A DNA stretch of 64,000 nt from JBOFWL01 sp051653605. GTDB lineage: Bacteria > Spirochaetota > Brevinematia > Brevinematales > Brevinemataceae. Position 1 is the first letter of the stretch; each line of letters begins with the position of its first letter. The DNA lies in assembly GCA_051653605.1 (NCBI GenBank), contig JBOFWL010000028.1, positions 62,001 through 126,000 of the forward strand, in the 5' to 3' direction. Below are positions 52,696 to 60,990 of this stretch, one piece after another. Position numbers and translations under genes: made by a program. Under the pieces are notes generated by a model. That model saw nothing but the letters and a program-made list of their open reading frames with translations. It searched no databases and was not told the origin of the DNA.

Positions 52696-53844
52696 TTAGC
52701 CAAGAATAGCTTTAAGCTGCTGAATCTTATTCGTTTGTTCCCAAGGAAGATCGATATCGGTTCGTCCTATGTGTCCAAATGCAGCTAGATCTTGATATTT
52801 AAAAGAAGGCTGCCTGAGGCTTAATGCTGTTTCAATTCCAAGAGGAGAGAGATCAAAAACCTTGCCCACGGCATCGGCCAATCGCATCTCAGAGAGAGAG
52901 CTTGTGCCAAAAGTATCTATTTTGATGGATGTAGGCTGAGCCACTCCAATGGCATAAGAGAGTTGCACCTCGCATTTATTGGCGTAGCCGGCAGCAACAA
53001 TATTTTTGGCTACCCAGCGAGCCGCATAGGCAGCAGATCGATCCACTTTGGAAGGGTCTTTCCCCGAAAATGCTCCTCCCCCATGACGAAAATAGCCACC
53101 ATAAGTGTCCACGATAATTTTTCGCCCTGTAAGCCCTGTATCTCCATGTGGGCCACCAATTACAAAACGCCCTGTAGGATTAATATGATAATGCTTTACC
53201 AGAGAAGGATCCATTTTGTATTCTTTTAGAACGGGAAAAATAACCTTCGTTTTGATATCTTCATGAATCTGCTCTTGGCTTACATCCTCGTTGTGCTGAA
53301 TAGATACAATGACAGTATCCACATATTTGATTTGATTATTTTCATATGCGATTGTAATTTGAGATTTAGCATCGGGGCGCGCCCAAGCAAGAGTTCCATC
53401 TTTACGTAATTTTGTGAGCAAATTAGTAATAGCGCGAGAAAGCACTAATGCTAGTGGCATCAGTTCTGGTGTTTCGTTAACAGCGCCTCCAAACATGATC
53501 CCCTGATCTCCAGCCCCACCAGTGTCAACTCCCATAGCAATATCTGGGGATTGAGCATGAATAGCATTTAAAACGCCGCAGTCCGAATCGAAGCCCATTC
53601 CATGTTTATAGCCGATCTCATCAACTTTATCACGAACAATTTTTTGGATATCCACATAAGTTTTGGTGGTAATTTCTCCCCCGACAATAACTTGCCCAGT
53701 TGTACAAAAAACTTCGCAAGCAACTCGAGAGGATGGGTCTCCTTCTAGGCAAGCATCTAAAATAGCATCAGAAATTTGGTCAGCAATTTTATCTGGGTGG
53801 CCTTGAGAGATACATTCTGAAGTAAAGTATATAATATCATTCAT
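52696..53844 (-). CDS. metK: S-adenosylmethionine synthetase
   Basis: A 382-residue enzyme that makes S-adenosylmethionine from methionine and ATP. The N-terminal SECISQGHPDKIADQISDAILD, GAGDQGIMFGGA and GGGAFSGKDPSKVDRSAAY signatures are all present. It is monocistronic with its own promoter, terminator and a leader of about 145 bases that can fold. Confidence 0.95.
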   Translation of the reverse strand: MNDIIYFTSECISQGHPDKIADQISDAILDACLEGDPSSRVACEVFCTTGQVIVGGEITTKTYVDIQKIVRDKVDEIGYKHGMGFDSDCGVLNAIHAQSPDIAMGVDTGGAGDQGIMFGGAVNETPELMPLALVLSRAITNLLTKLRKDGTLAWARPDAKSQITIAYENNQIKYVDTVIVSIQHNEDVSQEQIHEDIKTKVIFPVLKEYKMDPSLVKHYHINPTGRFVIGGPHGDTGLTGRKIIVDTYGGYFRHGGGAFSGKDPSKVDRSAAYAARWVAKNIVAAGYANKCEVQLSYAIGVAQPTSIKIDTFGTSSLSEMRLADAVGKVFDLSPLGIETALSLRQPSFKYQDLAAFGHIGRTDIDLPWEQTNKIQQLKAILG

Positions 53845-53916
53845 ATCTATTCCTTGAGAAGGGTATTTAATTTTAATTTATGGATTCTGAAATTTTTCAA
53901 AGTTTTTCTATTTTAA

Positions 53917-54021
53917 GAGGCATCACTATATCCTGAGGTTATTTAATTGAAGTTTTGATACCCCTTCCTACACAAACATGAAGCCTTTGGGTATTATACA
54001 TTATCTTTCTTCCTTTTTCAA
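53917..54021 (-). promoter_or_regulatory. metK promoter and folded leader
   Basis: TTGAAA (54021-54016), 17 bases, TATAAT (53998-53993) on the minus strand. In the leader, RNA from 53964-53956 pairs over 9 bp with 53925-53917, with two wobbles, enclosing a 30-base loop. No SAM-I, SAM-II or SMK consensus was seen. This is a candidate regulatory leader only. Confidence 0.5.
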
Positions 54022-54184
54022 GTTAGCCTATAGAAAAGAAAATATGGATGCCAGCTTATTGAGTTTTTGAAAATTCGGAGAAAACCCTCTCTATTGTCAG
54101 CTGTTTAATGGGGAGGGAGATCCATTGAGCGGTAGTCGTTTTAGCGGCATCTGGTGAAAGTTTTCGATTTATCATTAAATAAAT

Positions 54185-54209
54185 AAATGCCCTAGTAATT
54201 AGGGCATTT
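54185..54209 (-). terminator. Terminator of the 54268-55239 lipoprotein gene
   Basis: AAATGCCCTA and TAGGGCATTT around GTAAT; on the minus strand ATTTATTT follows. The stretch 54022-54184 holds a short open frame but no supported gene. Confidence 0.8.
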
Positions 54210-54267
54210 AAAATATTGTAAAATATGCAATTAGACAAATCGGTTCTAGCAATCAAGCAGTTTAAGC

Positions 54268-55239
54268 TTAAGGAACAATTCTCTTACCGCGATAAAGAAG
54301 ATCTGTGTTAGAATCAACAAGAAAAAGAGATGTTGAGGTGATGATAATTTCTCTATCAGTTTTATGAACATCGGCTTGACCAGCGCGAACAAGCACCCCA
54401 TCATACAAAGCACGATCTGTGCCTTCATTTTTAAAAGTAAAGGTAGCAACATAGGGATCTACTACGTTTGGTCTGGATTTAAACTCTAATTTCAGCACTC
54501 CGCCTTCTTCGTATACTCTCACAGGCCCAGGTTGAGAAATGAACTCTCCCAATACGTTAACGTAGCCGATCGTATCTCGTCGCCCTCTCCAATAGGTATC
54601 AAGCATTGTTTGGCGGAAGCTTGTAGGCGTTGGCATAGGATTTTCTGGCCCTCGATAGAGAGTAACCAATTTTTCCTTAGTTGTTGAATGAACATCGGTA
54701 TGCCCATAATTATCATAATAATATAGAGCTTCGTTGTCTATGTATATCGCGCCCACAAGATTGTCTGGCACAAATGCGAGGCTTTCTTGAACGACAGCCC
54801 TAAAATTAGCTCTGGTTGGAGAAACCGCTTGTGCAAAGCCGTGAACTTGCGCTCCACGGCCATCGTCTCTTGTTGCAATACGAAAACTCAGAAGGGGGAT
54901 TCCCGCAGTGTTGTTTGTAGGTGAAAACAGAGCAAAACGAGGAGTAATATCGGTGGTGCCACCATATGGATTAATAGGAAACGACCAATATGCTTGTCTA
55001 GATTCAACCCATTTACTGGGCATATTATCAAGGAAAGCCCTCATAATAGCCGTTGGCAACGTTTGATCCGGAACAGTACTATTAGTATTATTATTAGTAG
55101 TAGTACTGTTCGTTGTCGTCGAGTTTCCTGGAGTTCTGCTTTCTTCTGAATCGAGAACATCTCCATCTATATTAAAAGTACTTGCTTCACAAGAGGCCAA
55201 CATAAAAATGCTTGCCATCAAAAATAAAAAAGGTTTCAT
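54268..55239 (-). CDS. Lipoprotein of unknown function
   Basis: A 323-residue protein with a lipoprotein signal (MKPFLFLMASIFMLASC, lipidated Cys at 17). Residues 35-55 are a Thr/Asn/Ser run encoded by repeated triplets. The rest is a single beta-rich domain with many Tyr, Arg and Asn residues; DNEALYYYDNYGHTD and RAFLDNMPSKWVESRQAYW are typical stretches. No family recognised. A perfect promoter and a terminator frame it, so it is probably well expressed. A surface or periplasmic location is likely. Confidence 0.72.
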   Translation of the reverse strand: MKPFLFLMASIFMLASCEASTFNIDGDVLDSEESRTPGNSTTTNSTTTNNNTNSTVPDQTLPTAIMRAFLDNMPSKWVESRQAYWSFPINPYGGTTDITPRFALFSPTNNTAGIPLLSFRIATRDDGRGAQVHGFAQAVSPTRANFRAVVQESLAFVPDNLVGAIYIDNEALYYYDNYGHTDVHSTTKEKLVTLYRGPENPMPTPTSFRQTMLDTYWRGRRDTIGYVNVLGEFISQPGPVRVYEEGGVLKLEFKSRPNVVDPYVATFTFKNEGTDRALYDGVLVRAGQADVHKTDREIIITSTSLFLVDSNTDLLYRGKRIVP

Positions 55240-55300
55240 CCTTTCTCCTTTTGACTCTTCACAAAGTAAAGAATCAATATATAATATGATTAAATCGAGT

Positions 55301-55329
55301 ATTATAGATTAATTATAGAGAAATGTCAA
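55301..55329 (-). promoter_or_regulatory. Consensus promoter of the 54268-55239 lipoprotein gene
   Basis: TTGACA (55329-55324), 17 bases, TATAAT (55306-55301) on the minus strand. Confidence 0.85.
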
Positions 55330-55369
55330 CACATTAATCAAATATAGTAAAATAAAAAATGATTAAAAG

Positions 55370-55399
55370 TTGAAATACTATCTTAATATCAATTATAAT
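55370..55399 (+). promoter_or_regulatory. Promoter of the CDP-alcohol phosphatidyltransferase gene
   Basis: TTGAAA (55370-55375), 18 bases, TATAAT (55394-55399), about 20 bases before the ATG at 55421. It diverges from the lipoprotein promoter. Confidence 0.7.
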
Positions 55400-55420
55400 T
55401 AAAACTGTTTGGGGGTAATA

Positions 55421-56041
55421 ATGTTAGATACATTTTTGCAACACAAGATAAAAAAAGCAACAACAATTGGGGCAAATGCTCTTATCCAGAAAGGCCTCAC
55501 AGCCAACATGATTACCGTTTTTGGGCTATTTACAGGCCTGATGATTCCTTTTGTCTTTTGGCTAGGATATCCCAAGTGGGCTGTTGCTGTACTAATTTTT
55601 ACGGGCTTGCTAGACATCCTAGACGGCACTATGGCAAGGGCTCAGGGCGGAGGAACACCCCGAGGCGCTTTCATGGACATTTGCTTCGATCGCGCGGTGG
55701 AGTCTTTTTTCCTAGTGGTGATGGCTTTTCATTTTCCCGATGCACTATTGGGCATCACGCTATTATTGGCATCTTTTTTTGTATCTATCACCGTTTTCTT
55801 AACTTCTGGCTTGCTCGTACCTAAAGAGCATTTTAAGAGCTTTTACTACATTCCAGGGCTTATGGAACGCACCGAAACCTTTATTTTATTCGGATTTATG
55901 ATGGTTTTCCCTCAATATATGATGCAAATGACGATTGGAGGGGCTATTCTCGCACTTTTATCTTCTTCAATACGATTTATTCAAGTATTTTTATTCTTAA
56001 AGAAGTTAGAAAGCCAGAAAGAAGCGCCTACTCATTCATAA
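55421..56041 (+). CDS. CDP-alcohol phosphatidyltransferase
   Basis: A 206-residue membrane enzyme. The motif DGTMARAQGGGTPRGAFMD (DGx2ARx8Gx3D) with a further Asp four residues on lies near residue 68, and several helices follow. It joins a CDP-linked lipid to an alcohol such as inositol, glycerol phosphate or another headgroup; which one is not clear. The N-terminal KGLTANMITVFGLFTG is typical. The start at 55421 is preferred over a TTG 12 bases earlier. The first member, pgsA, is at 43614. Confidence 0.82.
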   Translation: MLDTFLQHKIKKATTIGANALIQKGLTANMITVFGLFTGLMIPFVFWLGYPKWAVAVLIFTGLLDILDGTMARAQGGGTPRGAFMDICFDRAVESFFLVVMAFHFPDALLGITLLLASFFVSITVFLTSGLLVPKEHFKSFYYIPGLMERTETFILFGFMMVFPQYMMQMTIGGAILALLSSSIRFIQVFLFLKKLESQKEAPTHS

Positions 56042-56093
56042 TTTTATTTTTGATTACACAATTAGCCCAAAAAAGCATTATCAATATAAGAAC

Positions 56094-56125
56094 CCCCCCG
56101 TTTTTAGCGGGGGGATTTGTTTTTT
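56094..56125. terminator. Terminator between convergent genes
   Basis: CCCCCCG (56094-56100) and CGGGGGG (56108-56114), then ATTTGTTTTTT on the plus strand. Confidence 0.78.
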
Positions 56126-56133
56126 AATTTGAA

Positions 56134-57468
56134 TTATTTCTTTCGAAACATTTTCACAATTGGGTTCTCGAGTAAGTCATCTATCATCGCCGATTTTGCC
56201 AATCGGGAAATAACTTCTCCATATCCTGGGTAGGCTTGCATCACCGAAGCGAATTTTTTAAATGGGATTTTCGATCTCATTAAAAATTGGATGGGCGTAA
56301 TAATTTCTCCAGCACGCTCACCAAGGCAGAAGGCACCGACAATTTTGCCTTTAACACAATAAACTTTTAGTAAAAAGTGCTTATCAAACGAAGAGATAGC
56401 TCGATCAGCATGCTCCGCATCCGCCTGATAGACATGAAGGCTATCCCCAAATTTTTTCCAAGCATCGGACAAAGTTAGCCCACATCGAGAATATTCTGGG
56501 TCTGTAAAGACGATAAAGGGCGGAGTATCATTTTCATAGGACTGTTTAACGAGGGGAAAAGCGATATTTCGAGTGATAACCTGCCCATGACGGCCTGCGA
56601 CATGAGAAAAACGAAAGCCATCAACGCAATCTCCGGCGGCATAGATGTGTGATTGAGTGGTTTGCATGAAGGAATTCACCTGAATACCAGTGTTTTTCAC
56701 CGTGACACCAGCCTTATCTAGGCCGTAACCCTCAGTTCTTGCCCTTCTTCCTGCAGAAATAAAGGAATATTCAGCCAAAATTGATTCTTCTTTACCATCC
56801 TGAGAGTATTTAATCTCTACTCCAGGATCTTTGGGCATCATCTCGATAATATTTACGTTCGTAATAACTGTGACTCCATGATCTTGCAGAGACTGCATCA
56901 TTGTTCGTTGAACATCTGGGTCTTCATTGATTAAAAGTTTAGGTAATTTTTCTAAAATTGTCACTTTAGCCCCTGATTTTGCCAAAGGAAACACTAATTC
57001 TAGAGAAATCACCCCTCCACCAATGAAAATAATGCTTCTAGGGATCTCTTTTAGCTTGAAAAAGCTCTCATTATAGAGGTAAGGGGTATCTTTAAGGCCT
57101 TTAATAGGGGGAATAATGCTCTCTGCACCTGTTGCAATTACAAAATTGTCTGCTGTATAGAGTTCTCCATCGGCTTCAAGCGTTTTAGAGTTGATGAAAA
57201 CAGCTTCTTTCTCTAAAACTTCAATGCCAAAGCCCTTCATCACTTCGGGGTTTTCATGGAGGTATACCGCCTCCGAAACGGCGCGGGTTTTTTCAAAAGA
57301 TTGAGAATGAATAAAGGCTTTTGAAGGCACGCATCCTTGCCAAGTACATTCGCCCCCAAGTTTATTTCGCTCGATAATAAGCGTTTTTTTGCCTATTTTT
57401 GCGGCACCAATCGCACACGTAAGGCCTGCAGCCCCTCCTCCCAACACAATAACATCAAAATGTGGCAT
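56134..57468 (-). CDS. FAD-dependent pyridine nucleotide-disulfide oxidoreductase
   Basis: A 444-residue flavoprotein of the dihydrolipoamide dehydrogenase/mercuric reductase family. It has the FAD fingerprint GGGAAGLTC, the redox-active disulfide GGECTWQGCVPSK (about residues 40-52), the NAD loop IGGGVISLE and the FAD-binding AAGDC. The C-terminal catalytic motif reads AYPGYGE, so the usual His of lipoamide dehydrogenase is Tyr. It is therefore unlikely to be a normal lipoamide dehydrogenase. No mercury or lipoyl genes are near. Confidence 0.82.
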   Translation of the reverse strand: MPHFDVIVLGGGAAGLTCAIGAAKIGKKTLIIERNKLGGECTWQGCVPSKAFIHSQSFEKTRAVSEAVYLHENPEVMKGFGIEVLEKEAVFINSKTLEADGELYTADNFVIATGAESIIPPIKGLKDTPYLYNESFFKLKEIPRSIIFIGGGVISLELVFPLAKSGAKVTILEKLPKLLINEDPDVQRTMMQSLQDHGVTVITNVNIIEMMPKDPGVEIKYSQDGKEESILAEYSFISAGRRARTEGYGLDKAGVTVKNTGIQVNSFMQTTQSHIYAAGDCVDGFRFSHVAGRHGQVITRNIAFPLVKQSYENDTPPFIVFTDPEYSRCGLTLSDAWKKFGDSLHVYQADAEHADRAISSFDKHFLLKVYCVKGKIVGAFCLGERAGEIITPIQFLMRSKIPFKKFASVMQAYPGYGEVISRLAKSAMIDDLLENPIVKMFRKK

Positions 57469-57477
57469 ATTGCCCCC

Positions 57478-58284
57478 CTACTTAATATTTTTTTGTTCAT
57501 TAAGATTCCAATCATACTCGTAGCGAGCTACAGTAGCTTGCTCCAAGATAGCAGAAGTCTCACTGTTGGAATATTTTTTCAGTGTTTGAATAATTTCTTT
57601 AAAGTTAGATCCAAAATCTTCTCCATACCAATCGAAAAGGGAGCTTAAAACAACGCGAGATCCATCTTTTCTCACCCCTCGAGCATGATTTACATAGTTT
57701 CTGGTTGCAGAATTTGCCAATTCTTCGTAATTTTTGGCAGTTAAAGCCTCAGAAAGTATATTTGGACACCCAATACTGGCACAATTAACTAAGAAATGAA
57801 TGCGATAGTCTTTCCAAATAGGTCTGATGATACCATGTTCGATGTTATTGAGAGAGATTTTTTGCCCAACCACAGTGATATTTTTAATGTCCCAAGGGCC
57901 TGTTTGAATAAATCGATTAGGGATTTGGCGGATGCTTCCAATAGGATAATTTTCAAGAATAAGGGATATCGTTTGAGCATTATATAGGTTGATCCAATAG
58001 GGTAGCTGTTCTTTTTTGGAGTAATTAGTTATAGGAGTTGATGTTAGCTTCTTAATGTAATTATTCAACAGTGCCTTATCTTCGGTAGTCACTGCATCGT
58101 AGCTTACATAAGCTATGCCATTTTTAATGCCAATATTACGCCGTAAAAATTCGCTAAATTCAACATGAGAAATAGTTTTTGTATCCGTTTCAACGCTTTG
58201 ATTCCAGAATGGAATAAGAACCGATTTGGGAGCCCCAAAAACAGGGATGCTCATCAAAAGAAGAATAAATAATTTATTCATCAT
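57478..58284 (-). CDS. Exported DUF547 protein
   Basis: A 268-residue protein with a signal peptide (ending VFGA, about residue 18). The family core is LPYWINLYNAQTISLILENY (about 100-120) with NCASIGCPNI near 168. DUF547 proteins have a cysteine-protease-like fold, but their role is unknown. It starts just after the Rnf operon terminator on the same strand and is followed 9 bases later by the flavoprotein gene. Confidence 0.82.
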   Translation of the reverse strand: MMNKLFILLLMSIPVFGAPKSVLIPFWNQSVETDTKTISHVEFSEFLRRNIGIKNGIAYVSYDAVTTEDKALLNNYIKKLTSTPITNYSKKEQLPYWINLYNAQTISLILENYPIGSIRQIPNRFIQTGPWDIKNITVVGQKISLNNIEHGIIRPIWKDYRIHFLVNCASIGCPNILSEALTAKNYEELANSATRNYVNHARGVRKDGSRVVLSSLFDWYGEDFGSNFKEIIQTLKKYSNSETSAILEQATVARYEYDWNLNEQKNIK

Positions 58285-58350
58285 TTCCTCCTATTTATAC
58301 TACAGTATAACAAAGCTTTATAAAGCGATTCAAGAAACTTAGCAAAATCA

Positions 58351-58379
58351 AAATACCCCCGCTATGAACGGGGGTATTT
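58351..58379 (-). terminator. Terminator of the Rnf operon
   Basis: AAATACCCCCG (58351-58361) and CGGGGGTATTT (58369-58379), an 11-bp stem; the minus strand then reads TGATTTTG. Confidence 0.85.
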
Positions 58380-58389
58380 AATATAGAAA

Positions 58390-58674
58390 TTATTCGTTGA
58401 GAAGAGCCAATATCTTTTCCGCAACTGCTTCTTTACCAGGGCGGCATTTAGTATGCACGGGCTCGATTTTGTCGCCAAGCGCGTTTGCATAAGGCTGACA
58501 ACCAGGATAACCACATGCTCCACAATTAAAGTGAGGCAAAATATCGTAAATCTTTGCTGCAAGAGGATTTTCTTTAACATAAAAAATCTGCGTAATCAGA
58601 GAAATAAATATCCCCAATGCCAAACTAACAGCCGCTAGCACCAATGTGCCTTTCCAAATAAGATCAGGTGTCAT
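58390..58674 (-). CDS. rnfB: RnfB-like protein reduced to its N-terminal Fe-S domain
   Basis: A 94-residue protein. One transmembrane helix (about 9-30) is followed by CGACGYPGCQPYANAL and a fourth Cys 19 residues on, the 4Fe-4S domain of RnfB. A normal RnfB continues with one or more 4Fe-4S ferredoxin domains; here the gene stops after KIEPVHTKCRPGKEAVAEK. It ends the operon, and no truncating frameshift is seen. The start at 58674 follows GAGG; the frame is open further upstream but without support. Confidence 0.8.
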   Translation of the reverse strand: MTPDLIWKGTLVLAAVSLALGIFISLITQIFYVKENPLAAKIYDILPHFNCGACGYPGCQPYANALGDKIEPVHTKCRPGKEAVAEKILALLNE

Positions 58675-58676
58675 AA

Positions 58677-58889
58677 CTATACCTCTTTTTGGGCAATAAT
58701 TTTTTCTTGAAGCTCCGTTGCGGGGCATCCAAGTTGAGATGGACATGTCGTACAGTAGAAATCTCCACCACCTCCACATCCATGAAAGACGATCCCTTTG
58801 CTAGCCGCAAAAGAGAAGATCAACGCTAGTAGTGTAAATATAAGGATAAACCCTACAAAACCAATAAGCACGGGAACGGGAATAGGCAT
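58677..58889 (-). CDS. Small Cys-rich single-helix membrane protein, NqrM-like
   Basis: A 70-residue protein. The N-terminal transmembrane segment (about 6-30) is followed by CGGGGDFYCTTCPSQLGC, four cysteines in 18 residues, and a helical tail. NqrM (DUF539), needed to insert the iron centre of NQR between NqrD and NqrE, has this same layout. RnfE and RnfA are the homologues of those subunits and their genes lie directly upstream. So an Rnf maturation role is proposed. The match is by layout, not by alignment. Confidence 0.6.
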   Translation of the reverse strand: MPIPVPVLIGFVGFILIFTLLALIFSFAASKGIVFHGCGGGGDFYCTTCPSQLGCPATELQEKIIAQKEV

Positions 58890-58898
58890 AATCGCCTC

Positions 58899-59486
58899 CT
58901 ATTGTGTTGAAAATCCGCTGAAGCCTAAGAAAGCCACCGCAAACAACGCTGCAATAAAAAATGCAATCGGAGCACCTTGAAATGCTTTGGGTATAGGAGC
59001 ATTTTTAATTCGCCCGATAGCCGTTGCCATCAATATTAAGGATAAAAAGAAGCCTGTAGATGCGGAAAACGCAAACCAAAGCGCGCGACCATAATCTAGC
59101 CCCTCGGTGATAACAATAAGAGTAACAGCCAATACAATACAGTTGGTGGTAATAAGCGGCAAGTAAATACCTAAAGACTTATACAAGCTAGGGCTTGTTT
59201 TCTTCATAATGGCTTCTAAAGCTTGCACTAACGCTGCAATCACCAAAATAAAGAGCATTGTTCGAAGAATCCCCAGCCCCAATGGCGCCAAAAGGAAATG
59301 ATACAATGGCCATGTGATCGCAACCGCTAACACCTGCACAACTAAAACAGCAAAACCCATTCCAATTGCGTCTTCAGGCTTTTTTGTGACCCCAAAAAAA
59401 GGACACAAACCTAAAAAACGAGCGAAAACCATATTGCTACTAAGTGCTGCCATGATGAAAATAATAGGATATGAAGCTGTGGCCAT
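58899..59486 (-). CDS. rnfA: Rnf/Nqr electron-transport subunit RnfA
   Basis: A 195-residue protein with six transmembrane helices. It has NMVFARFLGLCPFFGV (Cys that binds the membrane iron centre) and LPLITTNCIVLAVTLI (second Cys), the RnfA/NqrE signature. It follows rnfE by one base. Its length and topology are normal. Confidence 0.92.
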   Translation of the reverse strand: MATASYPIIFIMAALSSNMVFARFLGLCPFFGVTKKPEDAIGMGFAVLVVQVLAVAITWPLYHFLLAPLGLGILRTMLFILVIAALVQALEAIMKKTSPSLYKSLGIYLPLITTNCIVLAVTLIVITEGLDYGRALWFAFSASTGFFLSLILMATAIGRIKNAPIPKAFQGAPIAFFIAALFAVAFLGFSGFSTQ

Positions 59487-59487
59487 G

Positions 59488-60297
59488 TTATTCTCCTTTT
59501 TGAGTGGAAGACTTTACTTCCATCGCTTTTGCTTTGGCAAGCCGTCTAGCTTTGACAATAGAAATTTGCTGCAGAATCGCTAGATACAAGCCCATCACCA
59601 GAAATCCTCCAGGAGGCATCTTGAGAAGAAAAAGCGGATCTGGCACGATATGTAAAACGTTAATAACAGTAAGATATTGCTCGTTGGCGTCCACAGGGGG
59701 GAGGGTTTGCCCAAAGAGATTCACCACATGAACAAGAGGATTATTGGGATCTTGAATAACAGGATGAGTGAAATTAAGCACCACTCCTACATTCTCCGCC
59801 ATCTGAAATGACAAAGTCCCATTACCAAGCAACTCTCTCAAAACAGCAATAGAAACAAGCGCCAATGTGTATCCAACACCCATTCCTAGGCCATCTAAAA
59901 GCGATGCAAAGGGCTTATTTTTACTTGCGAAAGCTTCCGCCCTACCCAAAATAATACAGTTAACCACGATAAGAGGAAGATATACTCCCAACAATTTATA
60001 GAGAGACTCCGTATAGCGACCCATCAGAATCTCAACAACTGTTGTAAATCCAGCTATGACAACGATATAAGACGGAACACGCACCGAAGACGGAATAAGT
60101 TTTCGAATAAGGGAAATAAGAACATTGGAGCAGGTAAGTACAAAAATTACCCCAACACCCATCGCAAGGGCGGTTGACACATTTGCCGAAACAGCCAATG
60201 ATGAACACAACCCAATCGCCAATACATAGATAGGATTTTCTTTAAGAATTCCTTTTTCAAACTCAGACCAAGAAGATTGACTTACAAACTCAGCCAT
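59488..60297 (-). CDS. rnfE: Rnf/Nqr electron-transport subunit RnfE
   Basis: A 269-residue protein with six transmembrane helices. IYVLAIGLCSSLAVS and LPLIVVNCIILGRAEAF carry the two conserved Cys of the RnfE/NqrD family. The C-terminal 60 residues, after ALVSIAVLRELLGNG, are longer than usual and contain an extra loop and a helix (FLLKMPPGGFLVMGLYLAIL). It overlaps no gene and follows rnfG directly. Confidence 0.92.
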   Translation of the reverse strand: MAEFVSQSSWSEFEKGILKENPIYVLAIGLCSSLAVSANVSTALAMGVGVIFVLTCSNVLISLIRKLIPSSVRVPSYIVVIAGFTTVVEILMGRYTESLYKLLGVYLPLIVVNCIILGRAEAFASKNKPFASLLDGLGMGVGYTLALVSIAVLRELLGNGTLSFQMAENVGVVLNFTHPVIQDPNNPLVHVVNLFGQTLPPVDANEQYLTVINVLHIVPDPLFLLKMPPGGFLVMGLYLAILQQISIVKARRLAKAKAMEVKSSTQKGE

Positions 60298-60990
60298 TTA
60301 TGCCCCTCCTTGAGTATTTTCTTGCAGCATGGGCTCATCCTCGATTGGTTCTCCCACTGCGGCTTGCGTTAATTGCCCTAGTTTTGGACTTTGATCTAGA
60401 GAAAGTCTGTAGAGTAAAAAGGCTTGTGCAATATTACGCGTCACTGCCCCAGAGCTAAAGCTAGCACTGGCAACCATATCAAGCCCATTTGACGTCCATT
60501 CCGTACGGTCGGTAGGAATTTCACTACTGAGCTTTCCGATAAATTGACGCTGAAATTTTTGTTCGATAATACGCTGACCTAAACCAGCTGTTTCACCAGA
60601 GGCATCAAGGATAGAAATTGCCTTTACGGTTTCCCCATCCACCCCTATTATAGCGATAACAGGGCCTCCAAAGCCGCCTGCATTAACTTTGAATACACGC
60701 ATCAACTCTGTATTCCCATCAAATACAGTCCAAAATGTTTTAGAAATAGAATTCTCCACCCCAGACTCTAATTCGAAATCTTCGGAGTTGATTTGATAAT
60801 CAACAGAGACCTTGCCCAACATTTTTTGAATATCTGCCACAGGATTTGGTGGAACATAAGTAGCATAATACACATAAAGAAGGCAGAACGTCACCACTAT
60901 CGTAATAACAACCAACGAGACAACGTTTTTTATATGAAATGCAACACTTCCTACTTGAGGTTCTGTGCTTGCAGAGACTTCCGTACTCAT
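60298..60990 (-). CDS. rnfG: Rnf/Nqr electron-transport subunit RnfG (FMN-binding)
   Basis: A 230-residue protein with one transmembrane helix (about 25-47) and a periplasmic FMN-binding domain. GGFGGPVIAIIGVDGETVKAISILD and ETAGLGQRI are typical. The covalent-flavin motif normally SGA(T/S) is ASAS in DMVASASFSSGAV, so Ser would carry the FMN and Ser replaces Gly. An ApbE-type flavin transferase would be needed; none is in the window. The gene overlaps rnfD by 4 bases. Confidence 0.88.
   Translation of the reverse strand: MSTEVSASTEPQVGSVAFHIKNVVSLVVITIVVTFCLLYVYYATYVPPNPVADIQKMLGKVSVDYQINSEDFELESGVENSISKTFWTVFDGNTELMRVFKVNAGGFGGPVIAIIGVDGETVKAISILDASGETAGLGQRIIEQKFQRQFIGKLSSEIPTDRTEWTSNGLDMVASASFSSGAVTRNIAQAFLLYRLSLDQSPKLGQLTQAAVGEPIEDEPMLQENTQGGA

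Noticed and set aside
54056..54256. A 66-codon minus-strand frame after the lipoprotein gene
   Set aside because: It runs through the lipoprotein's terminator hairpin, has no ribosome site and no recognisable protein pattern.
56134..57468. Lipoamide dehydrogenase (lpd)
   Set aside because: The C-terminal catalytic His motif is replaced by AYPGYGE and no 2-oxoacid dehydrogenase genes are near.
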